Shown here: in pieces, positions 35,337-44,962 of the stretch | How positions within the stretch are numbered: the first letter of the stretch is position 1 | How the letters are laid out: the number at the start of each line of letters is the position of its first letter | NCBI RefSeq assembly: GCF_000716785.1 | Contig: NZ_JNYY01000013.1 | Coordinates: forward strand, 1-64,000 | Length of the DNA: 64,000 nt | Direction: 5' to 3' | Origin: Amycolatopsis vancoresmycina | GTDB taxonomy: Bacteria; Actinomycetota; Actinomycetes; Mycobacteriales; Pseudonocardiaceae | Notes under the pieces: model-generated | The model's database searches: none | Told to the model about the DNA's origin: nothing | The model's input: only the letters and a program-made list of their open reading frames with translations | Program-made: the position numbers and the translations under genes

Positions 35337-36797
35337 ATGGAAGAGTACGAAAGCGTCGGCGAAGTCGACGGCACCTGGTCCGACGAGACCGAATTCGCCG
35401 CGCTCGACGCGCAGATCGAGGCGGCGGAAGCGGCCGAGGAGGCCGCCCTCGCGCAGCCGGTGCTCGCCGTCGTCGGCCGGCCCAACGTGGGCAAGTCGAC
35501 GCTGGTCAACCGCATCCTCGGCCGGCGCGAAGCCGTCGTGCAGGACGTCCCGGGCGTGACCCGCGACCGCGTCGCCTACGACGCCTACTGGGGCGGGCGC
35601 AAGTTCACCCTGGTCGACACGGGCGGCTGGGAGCCGGACGCGACCGGGCTGCAGGCCTCCGTCGCCGCCCAGGCCGAGCTGGCCATGCAGACCGCGGACG
35701 CGGTGCTGCTGGTCATCGACGCCACGGTCGGCGCGACGGCGACCGACGAAGCCGTCTCCAAGGTGCTGCGCCGCTCGAAGAAGCCGGTGCTGCTGGCCGC
35801 GAACAAGGTCGACGACGACCGGCTGCTCGCCGACACCGCGTCGCTCTGGTCGCTCGGCCTCGGCGAGCCGCACCCGGTGAGCGCGCTGCACGGCCGCAGC
35901 TCCGGCGACCTGCTCGACGCCATCCTCAAGGCCCTGCCCGAGTCGCCGCGCGAAGGCGGTGCCGTGACGTCGGGCCCGCGGCGCGTCGCGCTGGTCGGCA
36001 AGCCGAACGTCGGCAAGTCGAGCCTGCTCAACAAGCTGTCGGGCGAGCAGCGCTCGGTCGTCGACTCGGTCGCGGGCACCACCGTCGACCCGGTCGACTC
36101 GCTGGTCGAGCTGGACGGCGAGACCTGGCGGTTCGTGGACACCGCGGGCCTGCGCAAGCGCGTCAACTTCGCCGCCGGCGCCGAGTACTACGCCTCGCTG
36201 CGCACCAAGACCGCGATCGACGCGGCCGAGGTCGCGATCGTGCTGCTGGACGCGGCCGAGCCGCTGTCGGAGCAGGACCTGCGGGTGCTGACCATGGTCG
36301 TCGAGGCCGGCCGCGCGTGCGTGCTGGCGTTCAACAAGTGGGACCTGGTCGACGAGGACCGGCGGCACGCGATGGTCCGCGAGCTGGACCGCGGCCTGGT
36401 CCGCGTGCCCTGGGCGGAGAAGGTCAACATCTCGGCGCTGACCGGCCGTTCGGTGCGCAAGCTGGCGCCGGCGCTGCGGACCGCGCTGAAGTCGTGGGAC
36501 CAGCGGGTGCCGACCGGCCAGCTCAACGCGTGGCTGTCCGACCTGATCGCGGCCACCCCGCCGCCGGTCCGCTCGGGCAAGCAGCCGAAGGTCCTGTTCG
36601 CGACCCAGGCCGGCATCCGCCCGCCGACGCTGGTGCTGTTCACCACGGGCTTCCTCGAGGCGGGCTACCGCCGGTTCATCGAACGCAAGTTCCGTGAGCA
36701 GTTCGGCTTCACCGGCAGCCCCGTCCGGGTGAATGTGCGCGTCCGGGAGAAGAAAGCGAAGCCGAAGGTCGGCGGAAAAGCCGCCCGCACCCGGTGA
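35337..36797 (+). CDS. der: Ribosome-associated GTPase Der (EngA)
   Basis: 486 aa. ATG 35337 is chosen because the alternative GTG 35292 lies inside plsC. An acidic N-terminal ~40 residues is followed by two tandem GTPase domains: G1 motifs GRPNVGKST and GKPNVGKSS, G3 DTGGW and DTAGL, G4 ANKVD and NKWD. The C-terminal KH-like domain binds rRNA. Needed for 50S assembly. A hairpin terminator follows at 36809-36856. Confidence 0.97.
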   Translation: MEEYESVGEVDGTWSDETEFAALDAQIEAAEAAEEAALAQPVLAVVGRPNVGKSTLVNRILGRREAVVQDVPGVTRDRVAYDAYWGGRKFTLVDTGGWEPDATGLQASVAAQAELAMQTADAVLLVIDATVGATATDEAVSKVLRRSKKPVLLAANKVDDDRLLADTASLWSLGLGEPHPVSALHGRSSGDLLDAILKALPESPREGGAVTSGPRRVALVGKPNVGKSSLLNKLSGEQRSVVDSVAGTTVDPVDSLVELDGETWRFVDTAGLRKRVNFAAGAEYYASLRTKTAIDAAEVAIVLLDAAEPLSEQDLRVLTMVVEAGRACVLAFNKWDLVDEDRRHAMVRELDRGLVRVPWAEKVNISALTGRSVRKLAPALRTALKSWDQRVPTGQLNAWLSDLIAATPPPVRSGKQPKVLFATQAGIRPPTLVLFTTGFLEAGYRRFIERKFREQFGFTGSPVRVNVRVREKKAKPKVGGKAARTR

Positions 36798-36808
36798 TTT
36801 CCTGACGC

Positions 36809-36856
36809 CCTGATCAGCGTGACGCAAAAATTGCGACCGGGATCACGCTGGTCAGG
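36809..36856 (+). terminator. Terminator hairpin after der
   Basis: CCTGATCAGCGTGA (36809-36822) pairs with TCACGCTGGTCAGG (36843-36856) with one G-U wobble. The loop contains a small GCAA/TTGC hairpin. It starts 12 bp after the der stop and separates the core operon from the accessory Pls-like gene. Confidence 0.7.
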
Positions 36857-36942
36857 GCGGTGATCGTGAGGTCCGACACTCCGCTGTGACCGTGGAGATA
36901 CCTTTCGTTCATCTTGCGTTACAGTGGATGGTCGTTGCGGGC

Positions 36943-36974
36943 GCCTCAATCCGGAGAGCGAGCCCGATTGAGGC
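36943..36974 (+). promoter_or_regulatory. 5' leader hairpin upstream of the Pls-like synthetase
   Basis: GCCTCAATC (36943-36951) and GATTGAGGC (36966-36974) form a 9-bp stem with a 14-nt loop, about 80 bp before the ATG; a short GGGC/GCCC hairpin follows. A possible -10 box TACAGT is at 36920-36925, without a clear -35. The structured leader suggests control after initiation; no known riboswitch class is recognised. Confidence 0.35.
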
Positions 36975-37052
36975 TCCCGAAAGGTGAGTGGTGGGCTTGC
37001 GCGCCCATGGTTTGTCCCTGCACGTCTTCGTTCCGGTCGAGGTGAACGCCCG

Positions 37053-40000
37053 ATGACCGTCACGATCGAACCCACCGGCTCCGCCGCCGAGATGACTCTC
37101 GCCCCGGTCGCCGACCGCGCGCTCTTCTGGTCCGGCCTCGGCGCCGCCGAGCGCACCCTCCTCGACGTCCTCACCGCCACCGCCGAGCGGCACCCGAACG
37201 CCGCCGCGATCGACGACGGCACCACCACCCTGACCTACCGGCGGCTGCTCGACGAGATCGACGCCTACGGGCGCCGGCTCAAGAGCTACGGCGTCGGCCT
37301 CGGCGACCGCGTCGGCATCCGGATCTCCTCCGGCACCGCCGAGCTGTACATCGCCATCCTCGCCACCCTGTCCGTCGGCGCCGCCTACGTGCCGGTCGAC
37401 GCGGACGACCCGGACGAGCGCGCCGAGCTGGTCTTCGAAGAGGCTCAGGTCGCCGCGGTCGCCACCGACGGCAAGATCGAGGTCCACAGCACCCCGGGCG
37501 GCCGTGACGGCGTCCCCGGCCCGGCCGACGACGCGTGGATCATCTTCACCTCCGGCTCCACCGGCAAGCCCAAGGGCGTCGCGGTCACCCACGCGAGTGC
37601 CGCCGCCTTCGTCGACGCCGAAGCCGAGCTCTTCCTCGCCGACGAGCCGATCGGCCCCGGCGACCGCGTCCTGGCCGGCCTGAGCGTCGCCTTCGACGCC
37701 TCCTGCGAAGAGATGTGGCTGGCCTGGCGCCACGGCGCCTGCCTGGTCCCGGCGCCCCGCGCGCTGGTCCGCACCGGCGTCGACCTCGGCCCGTGGCTGG
37801 TCGCGCAGCGCATCACCGTCGTTTCGACCGTGCCGACGCTGGCCGCGCTGTGGCCCGCCGACGCGCTCGAGGACGTCCGCCTGCTCATCTTCGGCGGCGA
37901 AGCCTGCCCGCCGGAGCTCGCCGAACGCGTCGCCGTCGAAGGCCGCGAAGTCTGGAACACCTACGGCCCGACCGAGGCCACCGTCGTGGCCTGCGCCGCG
38001 CAGCTGACCGGCGACGGGCCGGTCCGCATCGGCCTGCCGCTGGCCGGCTGGCAGCTCGCCGTGGTCAACGACGAAGGCGAGCCGGTCGCCATGGGCGAGA
38101 CCGGCGAGCTCGTCATCGGCGGCGTCGGCCTGGCCCGCTACCTCGACGCGGCCAAGGACGCCGAGAAGTTCGCGCCGCTGCCGTCGCTGGGCTGGCAGCG
38201 CGCGTACCGCTCGGGCGACATGGTCCGCGCCGAGGAGGAAGGTCTGCTGTTCCTCGGCCGCCTCGACGAGCAGGTCAAGCTCGGCGGCCGCCGCATCGAG
38301 CTGGGCGAGGTCGACGCCGCGCTGCAGGCCCTCCCGGGTGTGCAGGGCGCGGCCGCCGCGATCCGCCGCACCAAGGCCGGCAACCAGGTCCTCGTCGGGT
38401 ACGTCGTGCCCGCGGACGACAGCTTCGACCACGACCAGGCCGCGACGCGCCTGCGCGAGCACCTGCCCGCCGCGCTCGTCCCGCTGCTGGCCGTCGTCGA
38501 CGACCTGCCGACCCGCACCTCCGGCAAGGTGGACCGCAACGCCCTCCCGTGGCCGCTGTCCACAGTGGAGGCGTCCGGGCTGACCCCGACCGAGACGTGG
38601 CTCGCCGAAGGCTGGGCCGAGATCCTCGGCGTGTCGGTCGACAGCCCGAAGGCCGACTTCTTCACCCACGGCGGCGGCAGCCTGACCGCCGCCCAGGTGG
38701 TGGCCCGCATCCGCACCCGGCACCCGCAGGTGTCGGTCGCCGACATCTACGCCCACCCCAAGCTGGGCGCGCTGGCCGCGATGCTGGACGCGCTGAGCGG
38801 CCAGGCCACCGAACGCCGGGACATCGCGCCGACGAAACGCCGCGCCGGTGTCGTCCAGACGCTGCTGATGGTCCCGCTGATGAGCCTGGTCGGCCTGCGC
38901 TGGGCCACGCTCGCCGCCGCCCTGTCGAACGTCCTGTCCCTGCTCGGGTTCGCCTGGGCCCCGACGCTGAGCTGGGCCTGGATCGGCCTGGCCTGGGTGG
39001 TGCTGTTCAGCCCGGCGGGCCGGATCGCCATCGCCGCCGGTGGCGCGCGCGTGCTGCTCTCCGGTGTCCGCCCCGGCACGTACCCGCGCGGCGGGAGTGT
39101 CCACTTGCGACTGTGGACGGCCGAGAAGCTGGCGGAGTTCAGCGGCGCGGACAGCGTCGCCGCGGCGTCCTGGATGACGACGTACGCGAAGGCGCTCGGC
39201 GCGCGCATCGGCAAGGGCGTCGACCTGCACTCGCCGCCGCCGGTCACCGGCTTCCTCAAGCTGGGCCGCGGCGCCGCGATCGAGCCCGAGGTCGACCTGA
39301 CCGGCCACTGGGTCGACGGCGACGTAGTGCACATCGGCAAGGTCCGCGTGGGCGCGGAGGCCCGGGTCGGCGCACGCAGCACGCTGTTCCCCGGTGCCCG
39401 CATCGGCAAGGGCGCGGAGATCGCGGCCGGTTCGACCGTCCGCGGCGCCGTCCCGGCCGGGCAGCGCTGGGCCGGTTCGCCCGCCGCGCGCGTGGCCAAG
39501 GACGAGCGGGACGCGCTGAAGTGGCCGTCGAGCCGTCCGCCGCGGTCGCACTTCTGGGCCGCCGTTTACGGTGCGACCTCGGTGGCGCTGGGCTTCCTGC
39601 CCGGCGTGGCCGCATTGGCCGGTGTCGCGGTGCTCGGCTACGCGATCGCCGGTGCCCCGACGCTGTTCGACGCCTTCACCCGCGCGCTGGTCTTCGTGCC
39701 GGCCGCCACTGCCGCGTACTTCCTGGCGTACATGCTGCTGGTGCTGGTCGGCGTCCGGGCGCTGAGCATCGGCATGGTCGAGGGCTACCACCCGGTGCAC
39801 GGCCGCGTCGCCTGGCAGGTCTGGGCCACCGAACGCCTGATGAACATGGCCCGCGAAGGCCTGTTCCCGCTGTACGCCAGCCTGTTCACGCCGGTGTGGC
39901 TGCGCATGCTGGGCGCGAAGGTGGGCCGCAACGTCGAGGCGTCGACGGTGCTGGCGCTGCCGAAGATGACCAAGGTCGACAGCGGCGCGTTCCTGGCCGA

Positions 40001-40937
40001 CGACACGATGGTCGCCACCTACGAGCTCGGCCACGGCTGGCTGCACGTCGCCCCGGCGCGGATCGGCAAGCAGGCGTTCCTCGGCAACTCGGGGATGACC
40101 GCGCCCGGCCGTTCGGTGCCGAAGCGCGGCCTGGTCGGCGTCCTGTCGTCGACGCCGCTGAAGGCGAAGAAGGGCTCGTCGTACCTGGGCATGCCGCCGC
40201 TGCCGGTCCGCCGCGCGGTCGGCGAGGCCGACACGAGCCGCACCTACACCCCGGCGCTGCACCTCAAGGCGGCGCGGACGCTGGTCGAGCTGTGCCGGAT
40301 CATCCCGGTCATGTGCGGGGTCGCGCTGACCGTCGTGGTCGCCTTCGGCCTGCTGTGGACGGCGACGGCGTTCGGCTTCGGCGTCGCGCTGCTGCTGGCC
40401 GGGCCCGCGCTGCTGGCCGCCGGCGTCGTCGCGGCGCTGACCGCGACGGTGATGAAGTGGCTGCTCGTCGGGAAGTTCCGCGAGGTCGACCACCCGCTGT
40501 GGAGCTCGTTCGTCTGGCGCAACGAGCTGGCCGACACCTTCGTCGAGGCCCTCGCGGTGCCGTGGCTGATCGGCTCGGTCGGCGGCACCCCGCTGCTGAC
40601 CGCGTGGCTGCGCACGATGGGCGTCAAGATCGGCCGCGGCGTCTGGCTGGAGACGTACTGGCTGCCCGAGGCGGACCTGGTGTCGCTGGGCGACGGCGCG
40701 ACGATCAACCGCGGCTGCGTCGTGCAGACGCACCTGTTCCACGACCGGATCATGAGCATGTCCCGGGTGACCCTCGGCGAGGGCGCGACGCTCGGCCCGC
40801 ACGGCATCGTCCTGCCGGGCGCGGGCATCGGCGCCCGCACCACGGTCGGCCCGGGCTCGCTGGTGACCCGCGGCGACGAGGTGCCCGCCGACACCCGCTG
40901 GCTGGGCAACCCGATCTCCGCATGGCCGGGTAAGTAA
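37053..40937 (+). CDS. Pls/PosA-family membrane NRPS (poly-amino-acid synthetase type)
   Basis: 1294 aa, ATG 37053 behind GAGGTGA. Adenylation domain ~30-505: FTSGSTGKPKG (A3), FDASCEEMW (A4), YGPTEAT (A5), RTSGKVDR (A10). By alignment to the GrsA/PheA positions I read the pocket as D-A-E-S-I-G-T-V-V-K; Glu at 239 suggests a basic amino acid. Carrier domain with Ser ~543 (THGGGSLTAAQ). There is no condensation or thioesterase domain. Instead six TM helices in three pairs (~605-670, ~830-905, ~1080-1145) frame three left-handed beta-helix-like soluble domains, the last at the C-terminus. This is the architecture and size of epsilon-poly-lysine synthetase Pls. Product not deducible with certainty. 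Confidence 0.93.
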   Translation: MTVTIEPTGSAAEMTLAPVADRALFWSGLGAAERTLLDVLTATAERHPNAAAIDDGTTTLTYRRLLDEIDAYGRRLKSYGVGLGDRVGIRISSGTAELYIAILATLSVGAAYVPVDADDPDERAELVFEEAQVAAVATDGKIEVHSTPGGRDGVPGPADDAWIIFTSGSTGKPKGVAVTHASAAAFVDAEAELFLADEPIGPGDRVLAGLSVAFDASCEEMWLAWRHGACLVPAPRALVRTGVDLGPWLVAQRITVVSTVPTLAALWPADALEDVRLLIFGGEACPPELAERVAVEGREVWNTYGPTEATVVACAAQLTGDGPVRIGLPLAGWQLAVVNDEGEPVAMGETGELVIGGVGLARYLDAAKDAEKFAPLPSLGWQRAYRSGDMVRAEEEGLLFLGRLDEQVKLGGRRIELGEVDAALQALPGVQGAAAAIRRTKAGNQVLVGYVVPADDSFDHDQAATRLREHLPAALVPLLAVVDDLPTRTSGKVDRNALPWPLSTVEASGLTPTETWLAEGWAEILGVSVDSPKADFFTHGGGSLTAAQVVARIRTRHPQVSVADIYAHPKLGALAAMLDALSGQATERRDIAPTKRRAGVVQTLLMVPLMSLVGLRWATLAAALSNVLSLLGFAWAPTLSWAWIGLAWVVLFSPAGRIAIAAGGARVLLSGVRPGTYPRGGSVHLRLWTAEKLAEFSGADSVAAASWMTTYAKALGARIGKGVDLHSPPPVTGFLKLGRGAAIEPEVDLTGHWVDGDVVHIGKVRVGAEARVGARSTLFPGARIGKGAEIAAGSTVRGAVPAGQRWAGSPAARVAKDERDALKWPSSRPPRSHFWAAVYGATSVALGFLPGVAALAGVAVLGYAIAGAPTLFDAFTRALVFVPAATAAYFLAYMLLVLVGVRALSIGMVEGYHPVHGRVAWQVWATERLMNMAREGLFPLYASLFTPVWLRMLGAKVGRNVEASTVLALPKMTKVDSGAFLADDTMVATYELGHGWLHVAPARIGKQAFLGNSGMTAPGRSVPKRGLVGVLSSTPLKAKKGSSYLGMPPLPVRRAVGEADTSRTYTPALHLKAARTLVELCRIIPVMCGVALTVVVAFGLLWTATAFGFGVALLLAGPALLAAGVVAALTATVMKWLLVGKFREVDHPLWSSFVWRNELADTFVEALAVPWLIGSVGGTPLLTAWLRTMGVKIGRGVWLETYWLPEADLVSLGDGATINRGCVVQTHLFHDRIMSMSRVTLGEGATLGPHGIVLPGAGIGARTTVGPGSLVTRGDEVPADTRWLGNPISAWPGK

Positions 40938-41017
40938 CGAAAGCAGGACCGGGCGCGCCGGACTCACCCGTCCGTGCGAGCCTGGTTCCAGCACGCACGA
41001 GGAAAGGTACGCGACGG

Positions 41018-42433
41018 GTGATTTCGAAGGCTCCGGCACCGGCTCCCGGCGCGGACACCTCGGGTGACCCCTACCTTCCCGCCCACGGCAACGGCGGCTA
41101 CCGGACCCGGCACTACGACCTGACCCTCGATTACAAGGTCGCGCCCAACCGGCTGTCGGCGTCGGCGGTGATCACCGCGGAGGCGACGCAGGCGCTGTCC
41201 CGCGTCAGCTTCGACTTCGGCGAGTTCCGGATCAACCGCGTGCTGGTCGACGGGAAGGCCGCGAAGTACCTCAAGCGCGGCGCGAAGCTGCACGTCAAGC
41301 CGGCGAAGTCGATCCCGGCGGGTGCCGCGTTCACCGTCGAGGTGCACTACGTCGGCAACCCGCGCCCGGTGCGCAGCCGCTGGGGTGACGTCGGCTGGGA
41401 CGAGCTGACCGACGGCGCACTGGTGGCGAGCCAGCCGGTCGGGGCGCCCTCGTGGTTCCCGTGCAACGACCACCCGGCGGACAAGGCGAGCTACCGGGTG
41501 AGCGTGACGACGGCGTCGCCGTACCTGGTCGCGGTCACCGGCACCCTGGTCGAGCGGGCGACGTCGGCGAGCACGACCCGCTGGGTCTTCGAGCGGCGCG
41601 AGCCGACGGCGACGTACCTGATGAGCGTGCAGATCGGCCGCTACGACGAGGTCGAGCTGACCGGCCGCGGCTGGTTCCCCCACACGGGGATCGGGCTGCG
41701 CCGGCTGAGCCTCGGCATCGGGCGCGCGACCGGCCAGGTGGAGTCGGTCTTCGAGACGGTGACGCAGCGGGCGGCCGTGCCCCCGCGGCTGCGGCGCGCG
41801 TTCGACCGCGACTTCGGGCGCCAGGGCCGGATGATGGAGTTCCTGCAGCGGCTGTTCGGCGCGTACCCGTTCGCCGAGTACGTCATCGTGGTGACCGACG
41901 ACGACCTCGACGACCCCATCGAGGCCCAGGGCATGGCCATCTTCGGCGCCAACCACGTCGACGGCCGCCGCACCCACGAGCGGCTCGTGCTGCACGAGCT
42001 GGCCCACCAGTGGTTCGGCAACAGCCTGACGGTGGCGGACTGGCGCCACATCTGGCTGAACGAGGGCTTCGCGACGTACGCGGAGTGGCTGTGGTCGGAG
42101 GAGTCCGGCGGCCCGCCGGCCGCGGCGCTGGCGCGTGACTGGTACACGCGGATCAAGGTCAAGCCCGCGGACGTGCGGATCGCCGACCCGGGGGTGGCCC
42201 GGATGTTCGACGAGCGCGTCTACAAGCGTGGTGGGCTGACGCTGCACGCGCTGCGGGCGGAGCTCGGGGATCCGGCGTTCTTCGCGTTGCTGAAGTCTTG
42301 GGCTTCGGAGCACCGGCACGGCCTGGTCACGACGGAGGCGTTCGTGGCCGCGGCGGAGACGCACGCGGGCCGGTCGCTGAGCGCGTTCTTCACCCGCTGG
42401 CTGTTCACGCCGGCGCTGCCCCCACTTCCCTGA
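41018..42433 (+). CDS. Short M1-family metallopeptidase
   Basis: 471 aa, GTG 41018 after GAGGAAAGG. N-terminal beta domain, substrate strand EAQGMAIFG in place of GAMEN, zinc motif HELAHQW (His326, Glu327, His330) and Glu349 in NEGFATYAEW (HEXXH-X18-E). It lacks the long C-terminal helical domain of aminopeptidase N and any signal peptide, so it is probably cytosolic. The gap to the Pls-like gene is 80 bp and the strand is the same. Degradation of basic poly-amino-acids by metallo-aminopeptidases is known in epsilon-poly-lysine producers; a role in trimming or detoxifying the synthetase product is inferred. Confidence 0.93.
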   Translation: MISKAPAPAPGADTSGDPYLPAHGNGGYRTRHYDLTLDYKVAPNRLSASAVITAEATQALSRVSFDFGEFRINRVLVDGKAAKYLKRGAKLHVKPAKSIPAGAAFTVEVHYVGNPRPVRSRWGDVGWDELTDGALVASQPVGAPSWFPCNDHPADKASYRVSVTTASPYLVAVTGTLVERATSASTTRWVFERREPTATYLMSVQIGRYDEVELTGRGWFPHTGIGLRRLSLGIGRATGQVESVFETVTQRAAVPPRLRRAFDRDFGRQGRMMEFLQRLFGAYPFAEYVIVVTDDDLDDPIEAQGMAIFGANHVDGRRTHERLVLHELAHQWFGNSLTVADWRHIWLNEGFATYAEWLWSEESGGPPAAALARDWYTRIKVKPADVRIADPGVARMFDERVYKRGGLTLHALRAELGDPAFFALLKSWASEHRHGLVTTEAFVAAAETHAGRSLSAFFTRWLFTPALPPLP

Positions 42434-42443
42434 GCGCCCCCCG

Positions 42444-42497
42444 GCTGGTCGTGAGTGTTTAGGCGGGTTCTAACCCGCCTAAACACTCACGACCAGC
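42444..42497 (+). terminator. 54-bp near-perfect palindrome after the M1 peptidase gene
   Basis: Arms 42444-42469 and 42472-42497 are 26-bp perfect reverse complements with only a 2-nt loop. The outer part reads GCTGGTCGTGAGTG, sharing GTCGTGAGTG with the palindrome at 11451. It starts 10 bp after the stop codon and should act as a strong terminator. The next ~150 bp carry the promoter region of the following gene, in which I see no clear boxes. Confidence 0.85.
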
Positions 42498-42645
42498 TGC
42501 GGCAGCCTGCTTCAGGTGGATAGGTCGGATGTCTGTGCCGCTTTCCGGGTGAACTGCTCTGGTGTTTTGGGCACCTCTCTGCAAGTATGACCGGACGCCG
42601 CCGCATGATCTCGCCGAAACGTCGTATGAGTTCGGAGGATGCTTT

Positions 42646-44937
42646 ATGGACTCTGTGTCCAGGCGGACGGTGCTCCGGTCGGCCTCGGTCCTCGCCGGGG
42701 CCGCTGCCTTCGGGGGCCTGTGGGCGCGCGCGGCGCCGCCCGCGCTCGCGAGCGCCGACCCGCACCGGGATGTCGCCGCCGATGCGCGGATGGTGTGGCG
42801 GCGGCTGCCGAAGAACTGGCAGGAAGGCCCGTTCCTCGCCAACGGCTACCTCGGCGCCCAGGTCTACGCCGGGAAAACGCCGGAAACCCTCAAGATCATG
42901 CTCAGCCACAGCCAGGTCCAGGACCAGCGCATCCAGTGGGAAGCCGGGATCGGGCTCTCGCGGCTGCCCATCGGCTACCTCACGCTCACCCTGGCCGGCG
43001 CCATCACCGCCGTCGACTGGACGCTCGACCTCTACAACGCCGAGCTCGGCGGCACCATCACCACCACACGAGGTTCGGTCGCCTTCTCCGCTGTCGTGCA
43101 CAACGACCTGAGCGTGCTGCTCGTTTCGCTGACGCCGAGTGCGGGGGAGGCAAAGGCCGTGTGGGCGTTCCAGCCCCTCGAATCCGCGACCACCCGGACC
43201 GTCCGCAAGCCGCCCGAGTACGTCGCCAACCCCGCGCCCGAGCAGGCCGAGGGCTACTGCGCCCAGCCGATGCTCGCCGGCGGTGGGTACACCACGGCGT
43301 GGCAGGAACGCGCCATCGGCACGCGACGGCTGCTCGCCGCCACCGTCGCCTACAGCTTCCCGGGCACGACGCACACCGCGGACGCCCGGAACGCCGTCCG
43401 GAAAGCGCTTGCCGCGTGGCCGGACGCCTTGCTCGCCCGGCACCGCCGCTGGTGGAACGACTACCACCGGCGCAGCTTCGTTTCGGTGCCCGACAAGCAG
43501 GTGCAGCGGTTCTACTGGATCCAGCTCTACAAGATCGCCGCCGCCACCCGCGCGGACGGACCGGTCGTCTCCGAATGGGGACCGTGGTTCCCCGAGGTCG
43601 GCAACAGCTGGACCGCCGTCTGGTGGAACCTCAACGTCCAGGTCACCTACCCGATCGTCAACAGCACCAACCACCCCGAGCTCGACGCCGTCACCGAGAC
43701 CTTCCGGCGCGACCACGCGAACCTGGAGGTGTCCGTCCCGCCTGCGTACCGCGACGGCGACACCTACGCCCTCTCACACCCCGGTGACTGGCGGTTGCGG
43801 CCCGGCGGCACGCGCTCGGTGGGCGTCCCGGGGACGACGTCCAAGACCGACCAGACCGGGAACCTGTTGTGGGGCCTGCACAACGTGTGGCTGGCCTACC
43901 GGCACCACATGGACCGGCGCGTGCTCCGCGATGTCCTGTACCCGACGCTGGCGAAGGCGCTGAACTTCTACCGCCACTTCCTGTTCACCGGCCCGGACGG
44001 GGCACTGCACCTGCCGCTGACCCGGTCGCCGGAGTACGCCGACGCACCCGACTGCACCTACGACCTGTCGCTGATCCGCTGGGCGGCCCGGACGCTCGCC
44101 GATTCGGCCCGGCTGCTGTGCCTGGACGAGCCGCGCGTGCCGATCTGGCGGGAGATCGCCGCGAAACTCGTGCCCTACCACGAAGATCCCGCCAACGGCG
44201 TGCTGATCGGCGACGGCGTTCCGCTGGCCGCGTCGCACCGGCACTTCTCGCACCTGCTGTGGCTGTACCCGCTGCGGGAGAGGGTCTGGGACACCCCGGG
44301 CGACCGCGACCTCATGACGCGCACCTTCGACCACTGGGCGGCCGACCAATCCGCCTGGCACGGCTACAGCTACGCGGCCGCGTCGTCGATGAAGTCGGTG
44401 ATGGACGCGCCCGAGGAAGCGTTGCGGTACCTCAAGTTCTTCCTCGGCCGCAACGTCGTGGCCGACACCGAGTTGACCGCCAACACGATGTACCGCGAGG
44501 GCTCCAACTTCGCCATCGAGAGCCCGATCACCGCGGCCCAGTCCGTTGTGGACATGCTGATGCAGGGATCCGGTGGCGTGCTCAAGGTCTTCCCGTCGGT
44601 CTCCGCGACCTGGCGCGACGCCTCGATCGCCGGGTTGCGCGCGGAAGGCGCGTTCCTGGTGGACGCCTCCCGCCGCGACGGCAGGACCGAATTCGTCCGC
44701 GTGCACAGCGAAGCGGGGGAACCCCTGGTGCTCCAGCACGGCGTCGCCGGGGACGTCGACGTCCGCGACGAGCACGGCCGGCGCCTGCCGTGGCGCGCGG
44801 CCGGGCCGGGACGGATCGCGATCGGGCTGCGCCGCGGCGGCACCGCCGTCGTCACCCCGCGGGGCGGCCGGCCCGACTTCGCGCCGCGGGACGTCCCCGC
44901 GCTCGGGCCCGCGCCGGCGTGGGGCCTGCCGAGCTGA
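42646..44937 (+). CDS. Tat-exported GH95-like glycoside hydrolase (first of two)
   Basis: 763 aa, ATG 42646 after CGGAGG. Twin-arginine signal (SRRTVLRSASVLAGAAAFGG). The body follows the alpha-L-fucosidase GH95 plan: N-terminal beta domain (EGPFLANGYLGAQVYAGKTP), then an (alpha/alpha)6 barrel with WWNLNVQVTYPIVNSTNHPE (the Asn-x-Asn pair), RSPEYADAPDCTYD (candidate acid Glu ~462), and ASHRHFSHLLWLYPL. The sequence diverges from characterised 1,2-alpha-fucosidases, so the bond cleaved is uncertain. Followed after 25 bp by a paralogue. Confidence 0.85.
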   Translation: MDSVSRRTVLRSASVLAGAAAFGGLWARAAPPALASADPHRDVAADARMVWRRLPKNWQEGPFLANGYLGAQVYAGKTPETLKIMLSHSQVQDQRIQWEAGIGLSRLPIGYLTLTLAGAITAVDWTLDLYNAELGGTITTTRGSVAFSAVVHNDLSVLLVSLTPSAGEAKAVWAFQPLESATTRTVRKPPEYVANPAPEQAEGYCAQPMLAGGGYTTAWQERAIGTRRLLAATVAYSFPGTTHTADARNAVRKALAAWPDALLARHRRWWNDYHRRSFVSVPDKQVQRFYWIQLYKIAAATRADGPVVSEWGPWFPEVGNSWTAVWWNLNVQVTYPIVNSTNHPELDAVTETFRRDHANLEVSVPPAYRDGDTYALSHPGDWRLRPGGTRSVGVPGTTSKTDQTGNLLWGLHNVWLAYRHHMDRRVLRDVLYPTLAKALNFYRHFLFTGPDGALHLPLTRSPEYADAPDCTYDLSLIRWAARTLADSARLLCLDEPRVPIWREIAAKLVPYHEDPANGVLIGDGVPLAASHRHFSHLLWLYPLRERVWDTPGDRDLMTRTFDHWAADQSAWHGYSYAAASSMKSVMDAPEEALRYLKFFLGRNVVADTELTANTMYREGSNFAIESPITAAQSVVDMLMQGSGGVLKVFPSVSATWRDASIAGLRAEGAFLVDASRRDGRTEFVRVHSEAGEPLVLQHGVAGDVDVRDEHGRRLPWRAAGPGRIAIGLRRGGTAVVTPRGGRPDFAPRDVPALGPAPAWGLPS

Positions 44938-44962
44938 ACCCGCTCCTCGACAAGGAGGTCGA

